DNA of 45,204 nucleotides from Burkholderiales bacterium (GCA_019747905.1 JAIEQG010000143.1:1-45204), one strand, 5' to 3'; counted from the first letter of the stretch, positions 15,778 to 24,756 are shown. The notes: generated from the letters alone by a model not told the origin. Made by a program: numbers and translations.

Positions 15778-16941
15778 TCAGAACGAGCGGGGCAATCCCA
15801 GGATGTGTTCCGCGACGTACGAGAGGATCAGGTTGGTGGAGATGGGCGCCACCTGATACAGCCGCGTCTCGCGGAATTTCCGCTCCACGTCGTACTCGGC
15901 GGCGAAGCCGAACCCACCGTGGAACTGCAGGCAGGCATTGGCGGCTTCCCACGAGGCCTTGGCGGCAAGGTACTTCGCCATGTTGGCTTCCGCACCGCAC
16001 TCCTGGTGTGCGTCGAAGAGTCGGCAGGCTTTCCAGCGCATGAGGTTGGCGGCCTCGACTTCGATGTAGCTCTCGGCGATGGGAAATTGGACGCCCTGGT
16101 TCTGCCCGATGGGTCGCCCGAAAACCTGGCGATCCTTGGTGTAGCGCGTGACGCGGTCGACGAACCAGTACCCGTCGCCGATGCACTCGGCCGCGATCAG
16201 CGTGCGCTCGGCGTTCAGGCCGTCGAGGATGTAGCGAAAGCCCTTGCCCTCTTCGCCAATGAGGTTCTCCGCCGGGATCTCGAGATCGTCGAAGAAGAGC
16301 TCGTTGGTCTCGTGGTTGACCATGTTCGGGATCTGCCGGACGGTCATGCCCTCGCGAAGCGCCTGATGCAGGTCCACCAGGAAGATGGACATGCCTTCCG
16401 ACTTCTTCCGGACGTCCGCCAGCGGCGTGGTCCGCGCGAGCAGGATCATGAGGTCCGAGTGCTGCACGCGCGAGATCCACACCTTCTGGCCGTTCACGAC
16501 GTAGCGATCGCCCTTGCGGACGGCCACGGTCTTGATCTTGGTCGTGTCGGTGCCGGTCGTGGGCTCGGTGACGCCCATGGACTGCAGGCGCAGCTCACCG
16601 GACGCGATCTTCGGCAGGTAGCGGCGCTTCTGCTCCTCCGAGCCGTGCCGCAGCAGCGTGCCCATGTTGTACATCTGGCCGTGGCAGGCGCCGGAATTGC
16701 CGCCGGAGCGGTTGATCTCTTCCATGATCACCGAGGCTTCGGTGAGGCCGAGCCCGGAACCGCCGTACTCCTGCGGAATCATGGCAGCGAGCCAGCCGGC
16801 CTTGGTCAGGGCGTCGACGAAGGCTTCGGGATAGGCGCGCTCGGCGTCGATCCGGCGGTGGTATTCGTCCGGGTACTCGGCGCACAGCGCGCGGACTGCG
16901 TCGCGGATGTCCTGATGCTCTTCGGTTCGGGACTGGCTCAT
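15778..16941 (-). CDS. Acyl-CoA dehydrogenase family protein
   Basis: A 387-residue FAD enzyme expected to introduce an alpha-beta double bond in an acyl-CoA and pass electrons to ETF. N-terminal, beta and C-terminal domains are complete: IPQEYGGSGLGL (53-65), MGVTEPTTGTDTT (122-134, FAD/substrate loop), DRQVFGRPIGQNQ (270-282) and QFHGGFGFAAEYDVER (339-354). Where many members have the catalytic YEGT, this one has YQVAP (362-366), so the base must be elsewhere (Glu245 in NAERTL is a candidate, as in isovaleryl-CoA-type enzymes) or the chemistry differs. It starts seven bases after the hydratase gene and ends the catabolic operon. Confidence 0.9.
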   Translation of the reverse strand: MSQSRTEEHQDIRDAVRALCAEYPDEYHRRIDAERAYPEAFVDALTKAGWLAAMIPQEYGGSGLGLTEASVIMEEINRSGGNSGACHGQMYNMGTLLRHGSEEQKRRYLPKIASGELRLQSMGVTEPTTGTDTTKIKTVAVRKGDRYVVNGQKVWISRVQHSDLMILLARTTPLADVRKKSEGMSIFLVDLHQALREGMTVRQIPNMVNHETNELFFDDLEIPAENLIGEEGKGFRYILDGLNAERTLIAAECIGDGYWFVDRVTRYTKDRQVFGRPIGQNQGVQFPIAESYIEVEAANLMRWKACRLFDAHQECGAEANMAKYLAAKASWEAANACLQFHGGFGFAAEYDVERKFRETRLYQVAPISTNLILSYVAEHILGLPRSF

Positions 16942-16948
16942 CGGTTCG

Positions 16949-17809
16949 TCATCCCAGTTCGGCGCTCGCTTCCATCGTCAGCATGCCTTCGTGATCGCGG
17001 GTCCACAGCGCGACGGAGCCGCCGGCGCCGGGCTTGCCGCAGACCGTGAAGCGATGGATGTCGAACACCGGGCGCACCGCACGGAAACTGAAGCGCGCGA
17101 CTTTCGCTGTCGGCAGATTGCGGTGCAGCAGGTCCAGCAACAAGGTCGCGATCAATGGTCCGTGCACGATCAGGCCGGGGTAACCCTCGACCTCAGTCAC
17201 GTACGGGCGGTCGTAGTGGATGCGATGTCCGTTGAAGGTGAGCGCGGAATAGCGGAACAGCAGCACAGGGTCCGGCGCGATCTCGCGACGGAACGCTTCG
17301 TCGACGGGTGCGGGTTGCGGCTGAGGTGCCGGTGTTTCCGGTTGCGGATTCTCGCGATAGACGATGTCGTGCTCTTCGCGGATCGCCACACCCTCGCCGT
17401 CGGAGATCTCATGGTCGACCGTCACGAAGACCAGGGTGCCGCTGCGCCCCGTCTTGATGCTCACGTCGCGGATGCGCGAGATGCGCGTGATGTCGGCACC
17501 TATCACCAGTGGCCGGCGAAACTCCAGACGACCGCCGGCCCACATGCGCCGGGGCAGGGGCACCGGCGGCAGGAAGCCGCCGCGCTCCGGGTGGCCGTCG
17601 GCGCCGATCGTGCTCTGGCGGGCAAGGGGGAGGAAGTACAGCCAATGCCACAGCGGCGGCACCGCGGCGCCCGGATTCGAGTTGACTGCGTCGAGGTCGA
17701 GGGTGGCGCCGAGGGCGGCGATCGGTGTCGGCGTGACGTGGTCGGTGCGCACCTCGGTGCGGCCGATCCAGTCGCGCAGGTGATCGAGGCCGGTCGCCGG
17801 GGCGTTCAC
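16949..17809 (-). CDS. FAS1-like/MaoC-type acyl-CoA hydratase
   Basis: The 286-residue protein matches the double-hotdog HTD2/mesaconyl-C4-CoA hydratase group: N-terminal FAS1-like dehydratase half with PPLWHWLYFLP and LPRRMWAGGRLEF, and a C-terminal MaoC half with FNGHRIHYDRPY and GLIVHGPLIATLLLD, carrying the hydratase Asp/His region. It would add water across the double bond made by the neighbouring acyl-CoA dehydrogenase. The start is GTG 17809, overlapping the stop of the upstream MDR gene (GTGA), so translation is coupled. The reading frame stays open far upstream of this point, but that part is an antisense-like shadow of the MDR gene. Confidence 0.85.
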   Translation of the reverse strand: MNAPATGLDHLRDWIGRTEVRTDHVTPTPIAALGATLDLDAVNSNPGAAVPPLWHWLYFLPLARQSTIGADGHPERGGFLPPVPLPRRMWAGGRLEFRRPLVIGADITRISRIRDVSIKTGRSGTLVFVTVDHEISDGEGVAIREEHDIVYRENPQPETPAPQPQPAPVDEAFRREIAPDPVLLFRYSALTFNGHRIHYDRPYVTEVEGYPGLIVHGPLIATLLLDLLHRNLPTAKVARFSFRAVRPVFDIHRFTVCGKPGAGGSVALWTRDHEGMLTMEASAELG

Positions 17810-18828
17810 AGCGCGATGACGATCTTGCCGAAGTGCTTGCCGGCGCGCATGTGGCGGAACGCGTCGGCAGCTTGCTCGAGCGGGTATGTGGAATCCACGA
17901 CCGGCCGCAGGCCGTGCTGCGCGATGGCGCGATTCATCGCTTCGAACCGCGCGCGCGAGCCCACGGCGATACCCTGGATGCGCACCATCGGGCCGATCAC
18001 CGCGCGCAGCGGAATCTCGGCCTTGTAGCCGGCGACGAAGCCGACCACACCGATGAAGCCGCCGAACGCGAGCGCGGCGAGCGACTGCTGCAACGTGCTG
18101 CCGGCGGTCTCCACCACGATGTCCACGCCGCGCCCGCCGGTGGCTTCCCTGACCGGACCTTCCCAGGCCGGGGTGGTGCGGTAGTTGATGCCGGCGTCGG
18201 CACCGAGTTGCCTGGCGCGGGCGAGCTTCTCGTCGCTGGAGGACAGCGCGATGACCTTCGCGCCCGCGAGCTTGGCGAACTGCAGCGCGAACAGCGCCAC
18301 GCCACCGGTGCCTTGCACCAGCACGGTGCTGCCGGGACGCAGACCGCCCTCCTGCAACGTCGACCAGGCGGTCAGCGCAGCGATGGGCAACGTGGCGGAT
18401 TCGCCATCGGTCAGGTGCGCCGGCGTGAGCACGGCGTCTTCGGCCGGCACGGCGATGTAGTCCTGCAGCACGCCCGACAGCGGTGCACCGAGCGTGCGCC
18501 GGGTGCGCAGTTCCAGGGTCGGATACCCGTCGTGCCAACCCTGGGTGTAGATCGGGTTGACGCGGTCCCCGACCTTGAAGCGCGTCACGTCCTCGCCGAG
18601 TTCCACCACTTCGCCGCACGCGTCCGATGCCGGCACGTACGGCAGCGGCAGCGTCGGCAGGTAGCTCTCGACGAGCACGGCGAGGTCGCGGTAGTTGAGG
18701 CTCGCGGCCTTGATACGAACGAGAATCTCGCCGCGGCGTGGCTTCGGTACCGGGCGCTCGGCGAGCGCCAGGCTGTCGATGGAGAACGCGTGCGCTTCCA
18801 TCGCGCGCATGGATGCATGAAGCGTCAT
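17806..18828 (-). CDS. Zinc-independent MDR oxidoreductase (quinone-oxidoreductase type)
   Basis: A 340-residue medium-chain dehydrogenase/reductase. The GroES-like half has the NYRD motif (45-48) where zinc ADHs have a cysteine ligand, so no catalytic zinc is expected. The Rossmann loop GTGGVA is at 173-178 and the fold continues to DIVVETAGSTL. It probably reduces or oxidises an enoyl, quinone or carbonyl group with NADPH. Four-base overlap with the hydratase gene downstream indicates coupling. The start ATG 18828 is followed by another Met at 18810 that is equally possible. A double-hairpin repeat lies just upstream. Confidence 0.85.
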   Translation of the reverse strand: MTLHASMRAMEAHAFSIDSLALAERPVPKPRRGEILVRIKAASLNYRDLAVLVESYLPTLPLPYVPASDACGEVVELGEDVTRFKVGDRVNPIYTQGWHDGYPTLELRTRRTLGAPLSGVLQDYIAVPAEDAVLTPAHLTDGESATLPIAALTAWSTLQEGGLRPGSTVLVQGTGGVALFALQFAKLAGAKVIALSSSDEKLARARQLGADAGINYRTTPAWEGPVREATGGRGVDIVVETAGSTLQQSLAALAFGGFIGVVGFVAGYKAEIPLRAVIGPMVRIQGIAVGSRARFEAMNRAIAQHGLRPVVDSTYPLEQAADAFRHMRAGKHFGKIVIAL

Positions 18829-18845
18829 GTCACCTGTTCCGTACC

Positions 18846-18919
18846 GGCCTCTCTCCCTCTGGGAGAGGGCCTTGAAGCTCCCTTCTCCCTGGCGGAGAAG
18901 GGGGGGATGAGGGGGAGTC
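18846..18919. repeat. Dispersed double-hairpin repeat, diverged copy
   Basis: Two adjacent hairpins: CTCTCCCT/GGGAGAGG-type and CCTTCTCC/GGAGAAGG-type, followed by GGATGAGGGGG. The layout (hairpin, short linker, hairpin, GGATG-G-run) is the same as in the repeats at 21978-22068, 36271-36374 and 40247-40341, but the sequence has diverged. It fills the 128-bp gap between the SDR and MDR genes. Confidence 0.6.
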
Positions 18920-18956
18920 ACAACTGCACCGCGATCTGAGGTCGGCGTAGCCGACC

Positions 18957-19709
18957 TCAGATCGCGCGGCCGCCGTCGACGGGCAATTCGACACCGGTGA
19001 CGAAATCCGACAGATCCGAAGCGAGGTAGAGCGCGGCCTTGGCGATGTCCACCGGCGTGGCGAGACGTCCCAGCGGAATGTTGCCGACGAACTTGGCGCG
19101 GTTCTCCGCCGTATTGGCCATGCCCATGAACGATTCGATCATGCCGGTCGGCGCCATCACCGGGCAGATCGCGTTGACGCGGATGTTGTCCGGTCCGAGT
19201 TCGGCCGCCATGGCCTTCGACACGAAATTCGCCGCGGCTTTCGAGGCGGCGTACCAGACCAGGCCCGGCCGCGGGCGGATACCGGAAACGGAGCCGATGT
19301 TGATGATGTTGCCGGACTTCTTCTGCCGCATGAGCGGCACGACCGCTTGCGCCATCAGGTAGATGGCCTTCACGTTGACGTCGAAGCAGCGGTCGAAGGT
19401 GGCTTCGTCCACTTCCAGCATGGGCGAGTTGCGGTGGGTGTAGCCGGCATTGTTCACCACTACGTCCACGGTGCCGAAAGCTTTGGTCGTGGCGGCCACC
19501 AGGTTGTCGACGTCGGCGCGCTTCGCCACGTCGCACTTCACCGCGATGGCAGCAGCACCCAGGTCTGCGGCGACCTTCTTCGCACCTTCCTCGTTGAGGT
19601 CGGCGACCGCGACCTTCGCGCCCTCGCTAACGTACAGCCGCGCGATCTCCGCCCCGAATCCGCTGGCGGCGCCCGTGACGATCGCCACCTTGTTCGACAG
19701 CATGCCCAT
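18957..19709 (-). CDS. SDR-family dehydrogenase, likely NAD-dependent
   Basis: The 250-residue classical SDR has TGAASGFG at 12-19, Asp37 after the second strand (VAVADLN, favouring NAD over NADP), NNAG at 86-89, Ser140 region, Tyr153 and Lys157 (WYAASK) and the C-terminal ELPVDGG. In this setting it is a good candidate for oxidising the 3-hydroxyacyl-CoA made by the hydratase. ATG 19709 has a GAGGAGACGAG ribosome-binding site. It lies between the CoA-transferase and the MDR gene on the same strand. Confidence 0.9.
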   Translation of the reverse strand: MGMLSNKVAIVTGAASGFGAEIARLYVSEGAKVAVADLNEEGAKKVAADLGAAAIAVKCDVAKRADVDNLVAATTKAFGTVDVVVNNAGYTHRNSPMLEVDEATFDRCFDVNVKAIYLMAQAVVPLMRQKKSGNIINIGSVSGIRPRPGLVWYAASKAAANFVSKAMAAELGPDNIRVNAICPVMAPTGMIESFMGMANTAENRAKFVGNIPLGRLATPVDIAKAALYLASDLSDFVTGVELPVDGGRAI

Positions 19710-19843
19710 CTCGTCTCCTCGTGCTTGTGATTCCGTCGCCGTCGCGGCGACGGTGGTGCCTCGCGACACCGGAAAACCTGCGATGCTACCCGTTTGTGCA
19801 GAAATTGCGGCCCCTTAAGCCGCCTCAGCCCACAAGAGGGCTG

Positions 19844-19885
19844 GCCCCCTGGGGGGAGAGGCCGAAGGCCTATCGGGGGGGGGGC
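19844..19885. repeat. GC-rich intergenic hairpin element
   Basis: GCCCCC and GGGGGGC ends enclose a smaller GGCC-GAA-GGCC hairpin in the 261-bp gap between the CoA-transferase and SDR genes. G-run/C-run elements of this kind are common in high-GC betaproteobacterial spacers. A short CCAGC-TTC-GCTGG hairpin follows at about 19925-19937. No promoter is evident. Confidence 0.45.
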
Positions 19886-19970
19886 TCACTCACCTCCTTG
19901 ATAAGCATCGAGGGGCTGTGCGTCCCAGCTTCGCTGGACGCGGCCCCACCGCGGATAGTGACATCTCACC

Positions 19971-21149
19971 TCACACGACGCCTTCGGTGCGCAGATGTGC
20001 GATCGCGGCCGCGTCGTAGCCCAGCTCGCCGAGGATCGCGTCGGTATGCTCGCCGATGGCGGGGATCGGATCCATGCGCGGCTCGAAGCTCTCCGGCACG
20101 CCCGGTGGCAACAGTGCCTTGATCGGCCCGTTCGGCGTGCCCACTTCCACCCAGCGCCGGCGGGCGCGCAGTTGCGCGTGCTCCCACAGGTCGTGCATGT
20201 CGTTCATCTGCGCATTGCCGATCTGGGCGGCGTCGAGCCGCTCCACGATCTGCGCGGCCGTGAGCGTCGAGAACGCCTCGGCGATGATGGGATAGAGCTC
20301 CTTGCGAGCCTTCGAACGCAGCGGGTTCGACGAGAAGCGCGGATCGGCCTTGAGCTCCGGCTGCAACAGCACCTTGTCGCAGAACACCGCCCACTCGCGT
20401 TCGTTCTGGAGCCCCAGCATCACGGTCTTGCCGTCGCCGGCGGGGAAGGGCCCGTAGGGATAGATCGTCGCGTGCGATGCACCGGCACGCACCGGCGGCG
20501 ACGCGCCGTCATAGGCGTAGTACAGGGGAAAGCTCATCCACTCCGCCATGCTCTCCAGCATCGAGATATCGATGCGGCAGCCGGTGCCGGTGCGGCCTCG
20601 CTGGATCAACGCCGCGAGGATGTTGGTGTACGCATACATGCCCGACGCGATATCGACGATGGAGCAGCCGGCCTTCGAAGGCGTTTCCGGCGTGCCGGTC
20701 ACCGACAGCAATCCCGACTCGCTCTGGATCAGCAGGTCGTAGGCCTTCTTGTCGCGGTACGGGCCGTCGGCCCCATAACCCGAGATGTCGCAGACGATGA
20801 GGCGCGGGTACCGCGGTGCGAGCGCCTCGTACGAGAAGCCCATCCGCGCCGCAGCGCCGGGTGCGAGGTTCTGCACCAGCACGTCCGCGTCCGCTAGCAG
20901 TTCGTGCACGATCTTGCGGGCTTCTTCGCGTTTCAGGTCGAGCGTGATGCTTTCCTTGGAGCGATTGGTCCAGACGAAGTGGGAAGCCAGGCCGTGGACG
21001 CGTTCGTCGTAGACCCGCGCGGGATCACCCACTTCCGGCCGTTCGATCTTGATGACGCGCGCGCCGAGATCGGCGAGCTGGCGTGTGCAGAACGGACCGG
21101 CGATGACGTGTTCGAGAGCAACTACGGTGACTCCTTCCAGCGGGCGCAT
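19971..21149 (-). CDS. CaiB/BaiF family III CoA-transferase
   Basis: The 392-residue protein moves CoA from a donor acyl-CoA to a free carboxylate via an enzyme-bound anhydride on an aspartate, here Asp138 in KAYDLLIQ, followed by the family's SESGLLSVTG. The N-terminus PLEGVTVVALEHVIAGPFCTRQLADLGARVIKIE is cut here to its known theme: ADLGA and VIKIERP nucleotide-binding features are intact. It would activate the imported acid for the acyl-CoA dehydrogenase/hydratase/SDR steps encoded downstream. An AAGGAAC ribosome-binding site precedes ATG 21149. The ABC importer lies immediately upstream on the same strand. Confidence 0.92.
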   Translation of the reverse strand: MRPLEGVTVVALEHVIAGPFCTRQLADLGARVIKIERPEVGDPARVYDERVHGLASHFVWTNRSKESITLDLKREEARKIVHELLADADVLVQNLAPGAAARMGFSYEALAPRYPRLIVCDISGYGADGPYRDKKAYDLLIQSESGLLSVTGTPETPSKAGCSIVDIASGMYAYTNILAALIQRGRTGTGCRIDISMLESMAEWMSFPLYYAYDGASPPVRAGASHATIYPYGPFPAGDGKTVMLGLQNEREWAVFCDKVLLQPELKADPRFSSNPLRSKARKELYPIIAEAFSTLTAAQIVERLDAAQIGNAQMNDMHDLWEHAQLRARRRWVEVGTPNGPIKALLPPGVPESFEPRMDPIPAIGEHTDAILGELGYDAAAIAHLRTEGVV

Positions 21150-21253
21150 GTTCCTTGTTTCCGTTCAGTCGAACTGCCAGAGAATGATCCACGCGCGGGC
21201 GTCGCGCCATGCGAAATCGGGCAACCGGCCCTCGTCGAATGCGAAGGCTGGGC

Positions 21254-21970
21254 TCACAAGGCGAGGTAGCGGCTCTTGACCGCGTCGTCGTTGCGCAGCG
21301 CCTCGATCGAATCGCGGTAGACGATCTGGCCCTTGTCGATGATCACGGCGTGGCTCGCGATGCCGAGGCAGAAATGCAGGTTCTGCTCGGCAAGCAGCAC
21401 GGTCACGCCTATGTCGCGCAGCTTGCGCAGCAGTTCGCCGATGCGCTCGACGATCACCGGCGCCAGGCCTTCGCTGGGTTCGTCCAGCAGCAGTCCGGTG
21501 GGATTGCCCATCAGCGTGCGCGCGATGGTGAGCATCTGCTGCTCGCCGCCGGACAGGCGCCCGGCCATCCGGTCCTTGAGAGGGGCCAGCAGCGGGAACA
21601 TCTCGTAGACGCGAGTTGCGTTCCAGTAGTCCTGTCCCTGCGGCCCCTTCTTCGCGCCGATGACGAGATTGTCGTCCACGGTGTGCTCGGGGAAGACCTG
21701 GCGATCTTCCGGGACGAAGCCGATGCCGGCGCGGGCGATGGCGTGCGGCTTGCGACCCTGCATTTCCGCACCGCCAACTCGAACGCGGCCCTTCGCGGGC
21801 GGCGCGATGCCGGCGATGGCTTTCAGCGTGGTGGACTTGCCCGCGCCGTTGCGGCCGAGGAGCGCCAGGGTCTCACCCTCGGTGACCGCGATGCTGACGC
21901 CGAACAGGATCTGGCTTGTGCCGTAGAAGACGTCGATGCCGTCGGCTTCGAAGATGACGGGGGTGGTCAT
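21254..21970 (-). CDS. livF: LivF-type ABC transporter ATP-binding protein
   Basis: A 238-residue ATPase of the branched-chain amino acid (HAAT) transporter family: Walker A GRNGAGKST at 39-47, Q-loop region VPEDRQVFPEHTV, signature LSGGEQQML, Walker B LLLDEPSEGLAP and the H-loop replaced in the usual LivF manner by LLAEQNLHF. It forms a heterodimer with LivG to energise the LivHM channel. The start ATG 21970 was chosen because the frame upstream is only the translated double-hairpin repeat that separates it from livG. Given the neighbours, the substrate is probably a carboxylic acid rather than leucine. Confidence 0.92.
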   Translation of the reverse strand: MTTPVIFEADGIDVFYGTSQILFGVSIAVTEGETLALLGRNGAGKSTTLKAIAGIAPPAKGRVRVGGAEMQGRKPHAIARAGIGFVPEDRQVFPEHTVDDNLVIGAKKGPQGQDYWNATRVYEMFPLLAPLKDRMAGRLSGGEQQMLTIARTLMGNPTGLLLDEPSEGLAPVIVERIGELLRKLRDIGVTVLLAEQNLHFCLGIASHAVIIDKGQIVYRDSIEALRNDDAVKSRYLAL

Positions 21971-21977
21971 GGTGATG

Positions 21978-22068
21978 GCCCCCATCCCAACCTTCCCCCA
22001 ACGGAGTTGGGGGAAGGGGTGTAGTGCTCCCTCCCCCGGCTTCGCCGGGGGAGGGTAGGGGTGGGGGC
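21978..22068. repeat. Dispersed double-hairpin repeat inside the liv operon
   Basis: Hairpin one has 12-bp arms 21991-22002 and 22006-22017 (CCTTCCCCCAAC/GTTGGGGGAAGG); hairpin two has 12-bp arms 22029-22040 and 22044-22055 (CCCTCCCCCGGC/GCCGGGGGAGGG, loop TTC). CCCATCCC flanks the left end. Its reverse complement aligns closely with the copy at 40247-40341. It fills the gap between livG and livF. Confidence 0.85.
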
Positions 22069-22082
22069 AAGCAGTGCTGCCA

Positions 22083-22838
22083 TCACCCCCGCCCCTTCTC
22101 ATAAGCCGTCCCGAGATACGCCTCGATCACCTTCGGGTGATTGCGGATCTCGTCGGGCTTGCCTTCCGCCAGGACCGCACCGTAGCTCAGCACCCGGATG
22201 GTCTGCGCGTACTTGAACACGATGTCCATGTCGTGCTCGATGAAGATGAGAGTCATCTGCTTGCGCTGCCACAGCTTGTGGACGGTATCGATCATCTGCC
22301 AGCGCTCCTCGGGCCCCATGCCGGCCGTAGGCTCGTCCAGCAGCAGCACGCGCGGCTCGAGCGCCAACGCGAGCGCGATGTCGAGCAGCTTCTGGTCGCC
22401 GTGGGAAAGATTGCCGGACAGCTTGTCGGCCTTCGCCGTCAGCCCGACGAGCTCCATCACTTCGTCGGCCTGGGCGTTCGCCTCTCCCAGCGGAAAGCGC
22501 CGCCGCAGCTTCGTGTGCCAGCCGCGGTGGGCGTTCACCGCCCCGAGGATCGTCTCGCGCACCGTCAACGACGGAAAGATGCTGGCGATCTGGAAGGCGC
22601 GCCCGATGCCGCGCTTCACGATGTCGGGCGAGGACAGGCCTGCGATGTCGTCGGTGCCGAACAGGATACGGCCCTGATCGGGCGCGAACGCACCGGTGAT
22701 CAGGTTGAAGAACGACGTCTTGCCGGCCCCGTTGGGGCCGATGATCGCGGTGAGCGTGCCTGCGTCGAACTTGAGGTCGATGCCGTTGATGGCGTTCACG
22801 CCACCGAAGGACTTGTGCAGGTTCTCGACCGTCAGCAT
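22083..22838 (-). CDS. livG: LivG-type ABC transporter ATP-binding protein
   Basis: The 251-residue ATPase has Walker A GPNGAGKTS at 34-42, the LivG-type stretch GIGRAFQIASIFPSLTV with the Q-loop Gln, the variant signature LSHGDQKLLDIA, Walker B VLLLDEPTAGMGP and the switch His in FIEHDMDIV. It pairs with LivF on the membrane subunits. Its start is one base from the livM stop, so it is translationally coupled. A 91-bp repeat separates it from livF. Confidence 0.93.
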   Translation of the reverse strand: MLTVENLHKSFGGVNAINGIDLKFDAGTLTAIIGPNGAGKTSFFNLITGAFAPDQGRILFGTDDIAGLSSPDIVKRGIGRAFQIASIFPSLTVRETILGAVNAHRGWHTKLRRRFPLGEANAQADEVMELVGLTAKADKLSGNLSHGDQKLLDIALALALEPRVLLLDEPTAGMGPEERWQMIDTVHKLWQRKQMTLIFIEHDMDIVFKYAQTIRVLSYGAVLAEGKPDEIRNHPKVIEAYLGTAYEKGRG

Positions 22839-22839
22839 C

Positions 22840-23799
22840 TTATTGAGCGCCCGCGCGTCGACGCTCCCATGCCCACAACACGAAGCCGAGCAGTCCTTTG
22901 CGCAGGCCCAGCGCGAAGCACAGGATGATGATCCCCAGCATCAGGCTGTAGTGCTCGGTCACGCGAGTCACCACGTCGTTCAGGAGCAGCAGCATGACGG
23001 CGCCCACGAGCGGCCCGAAGAACACGCTGATGCCGCCCATCAGGATCATGAACACCGCTTCGCCCGAGACGGTCCAGTACGCGAAATCCGGATAGGCGCT
23101 CGAGACGAACAGGCTCATCAACAGCCCGCCGATCGACCCGAACACGCCGGCCACCACGAAGGCCAGCAACCGTACGCGCCACACGCGTACCCCGAGAAAC
23201 TCCGCTCGACGCGGGTTGTCGCGGATCATCCGCATGGTGTAGCCGAACGGCGAGCGCACCAGGTGCCACATGATGTAGAGCGACACCACCAGGACAGCGG
23301 AGCAGAAGATGTACAGGTGCTGCGGGTCGTCCAGGCGGATTCCGAGAAACGGCGGCCGCGGCACACCGCCGGTGAGCCCCTGGTCCCCGCCGGTGAGCGG
23401 CGTCCACGCGATGATGACGCTGTGCAGGAGCATCTGGAATGCCAGCGTCAGGAAGGAGAAGTAGATCTCCTTCAGGCGGATGCAGATGGCGCCGACGACG
23501 GTGGCGACCGCCGCACTCACGCCCACAGTGGCGATGAAAGCCACGGGAATGGACGTGCCGAGCTTCTGCATCATCAGCGCGAAGCTGTAGGCGCCGAGGC
23601 CGTAGAACAGGCCGTGGCCGAAGGACACGAGCCCGGTGTATCCCACCAGCAGATTGAGGGACGTGGCGAAGATCGCGAAAGCGGACAGGCGGATCATGAA
23701 ATCCGAGAAGGCCTTGCCCGGAAACACCAGCGGCAGCAGCAGGAGCACCGCCATCGCCGCTGCGGCGATCACGATGTCGAGCCAGACCGTGGAGCGCAT
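22840..23799 (-). CDS. livM: LivM-type ABC transporter permease
   Basis: A 319-residue inner-membrane permease with about eight to ten hydrophobic helices, including LNLLVGYTGLVSFGHGLFYGLGAY near the N-terminus (a LivM signature region) and a cytoplasmic loop TMRMIRDNPRRAEFLGV that contacts the ATPases. It forms the translocation pore with LivH. It starts three bases after livH and ends next to livG. Confidence 0.93.
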   Translation of the reverse strand: MRSTVWLDIVIAAAAMAVLLLLPLVFPGKAFSDFMIRLSAFAIFATSLNLLVGYTGLVSFGHGLFYGLGAYSFALMMQKLGTSIPVAFIATVGVSAAVATVVGAICIRLKEIYFSFLTLAFQMLLHSVIIAWTPLTGGDQGLTGGVPRPPFLGIRLDDPQHLYIFCSAVLVVSLYIMWHLVRSPFGYTMRMIRDNPRRAEFLGVRVWRVRLLAFVVAGVFGSIGGLLMSLFVSSAYPDFAYWTVSGEAVFMILMGGISVFFGPLVGAVMLLLLNDVVTRVTEHYSLMLGIIILCFALGLRKGLLGFVLWAWERRRAGAQ

Positions 23800-23802
23800 C
23801 GG

Positions 23803-24702
23803 TCAGTGTTCCTTGCCGAACAGGCCGCTTGGCTTGGTGATGAGCACCAGCGTCATGAACAGGAACATGACGCCTTCGGTGAACAGCGGAAAACCGATGG
23901 TGCCGAAACTGCGCACCAGACCGATCAGCAGTGCCCCCACCAGCGCGCCGCCGATGGAACCCATGCCGCCGATCACCGTGACGATGAAGGACTCGATCAG
24001 GATCGAGAAACCCATGCCTGCCACCATCGACCGTACCGGCGCGGCGAGCGCTCCCGACAGGCCGGCGAGCAATCCGCCCAACGCGAACACGCCGCCGAAC
24101 ACGAGCGCCGTGTTGATTCCGAGCGCGGAGGTCATCGTCGGATTCACGGCGGCGGCGCGCACGATCTTGCCCGCGCGCGTCCTGGTGAGCAGCAACCCCA
24201 GGAGCAGCGCGACGCCGAGCGTGACCCCGATCAGGAACAGGTAGTACACCGGCAGGATGCCGCCGGCGATCATGATCGGCGGGCGCTGGAAGGCGGCCGG
24301 CATGCCCATGGACAGGAATTCGGCGCCCCAGATGATCTTGACCGCGTCGTCGAGGATCAGGATGAAGCCGTAGCACACCAGGAGCTGCATCAGCACGTCG
24401 GTGTTGTAGACGCGGCTCATGAACAGCCGCTCGAAGACGAGCCCGAAGAGCCCCACGCCGAGCGCGGCGCCGACGACCGCGATGGTGAAGTTGCCGGTTG
24501 CGGTGTACAGCGTGTAGGCGAAGTACGCCCCCAGCATGTACAGCGACCCGTGCATGAAGTTGACGACCTTCAAAGTGCCGAAGATCAGCGACAGGCCGGC
24601 CGCCACCAGGAACAGCAGCATGCCGCTGATGAGCCCGCCGGTCGTCTGCGTGATCACGCACGACGCGGTCGACAGACACGTCAGGAGGGCTTGGGGATCC
24701 AA
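23803..24702 (-). CDS. livH: LivH-type ABC transporter permease
   Basis: The 299-residue permease has the LivH pattern: GLSLIFGTLKVVNFMHGSLY after the first helix, a cytoplasmic loop with LLTRTRAGKIVRAAAVNPTM, and AGMGFSILIESFIVTVIGGMG in the later helices. The start is TTG 24702; no better upstream ATG exists, and a later Met would remove the first helix. It follows the binding-protein gene with a hairpin in between. Confidence 0.92.
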   Translation of the reverse strand: MDPQALLTCLSTASCVITQTTGGLISGMLLFLVAAGLSLIFGTLKVVNFMHGSLYMLGAYFAYTLYTATGNFTIAVVGAALGVGLFGLVFERLFMSRVYNTDVLMQLLVCYGFILILDDAVKIIWGAEFLSMGMPAAFQRPPIMIAGGILPVYYLFLIGVTLGVALLLGLLLTRTRAGKIVRAAAVNPTMTSALGINTALVFGGVFALGGLLAGLSGALAAPVRSMVAGMGFSILIESFIVTVIGGMGSIGGALVGALLIGLVRSFGTIGFPLFTEGVMFLFMTLVLITKPSGLFGKEH

Positions 24703-24732
24703 GGTCGGCTTCTAGGCGAATGCAGAGAGAGG

Positions 24733-24756
24733 GCGGCCGCCCGCGGGGGCGGCCGC
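24733..24756 (-). terminator. Intercistronic hairpin after the binding-protein gene
   Basis: The arms GCGGCCGCCC (24733-24742) and GGGCGGCCGC (24747-24756) form a 10-bp stem with a GCGG loop between the binding-protein stop and livH. Such hairpins often protect the abundant binding-protein mRNA and lower downstream expression. Confidence 0.6.

Noticed and set aside
17810..18619. N-terminal extension of the hydratase frame
   Set aside because: The frame is open but lies entirely over the MDR gene, and the extension is arginine-rich with no domain. The GTG at 17809 with four-base overlap is the better start.
18840..22070. Possible CRISPR or tandem repeat array
   Set aside because: The hairpin elements are few, dispersed and separated by whole genes, and have no regular spacers or cas genes.
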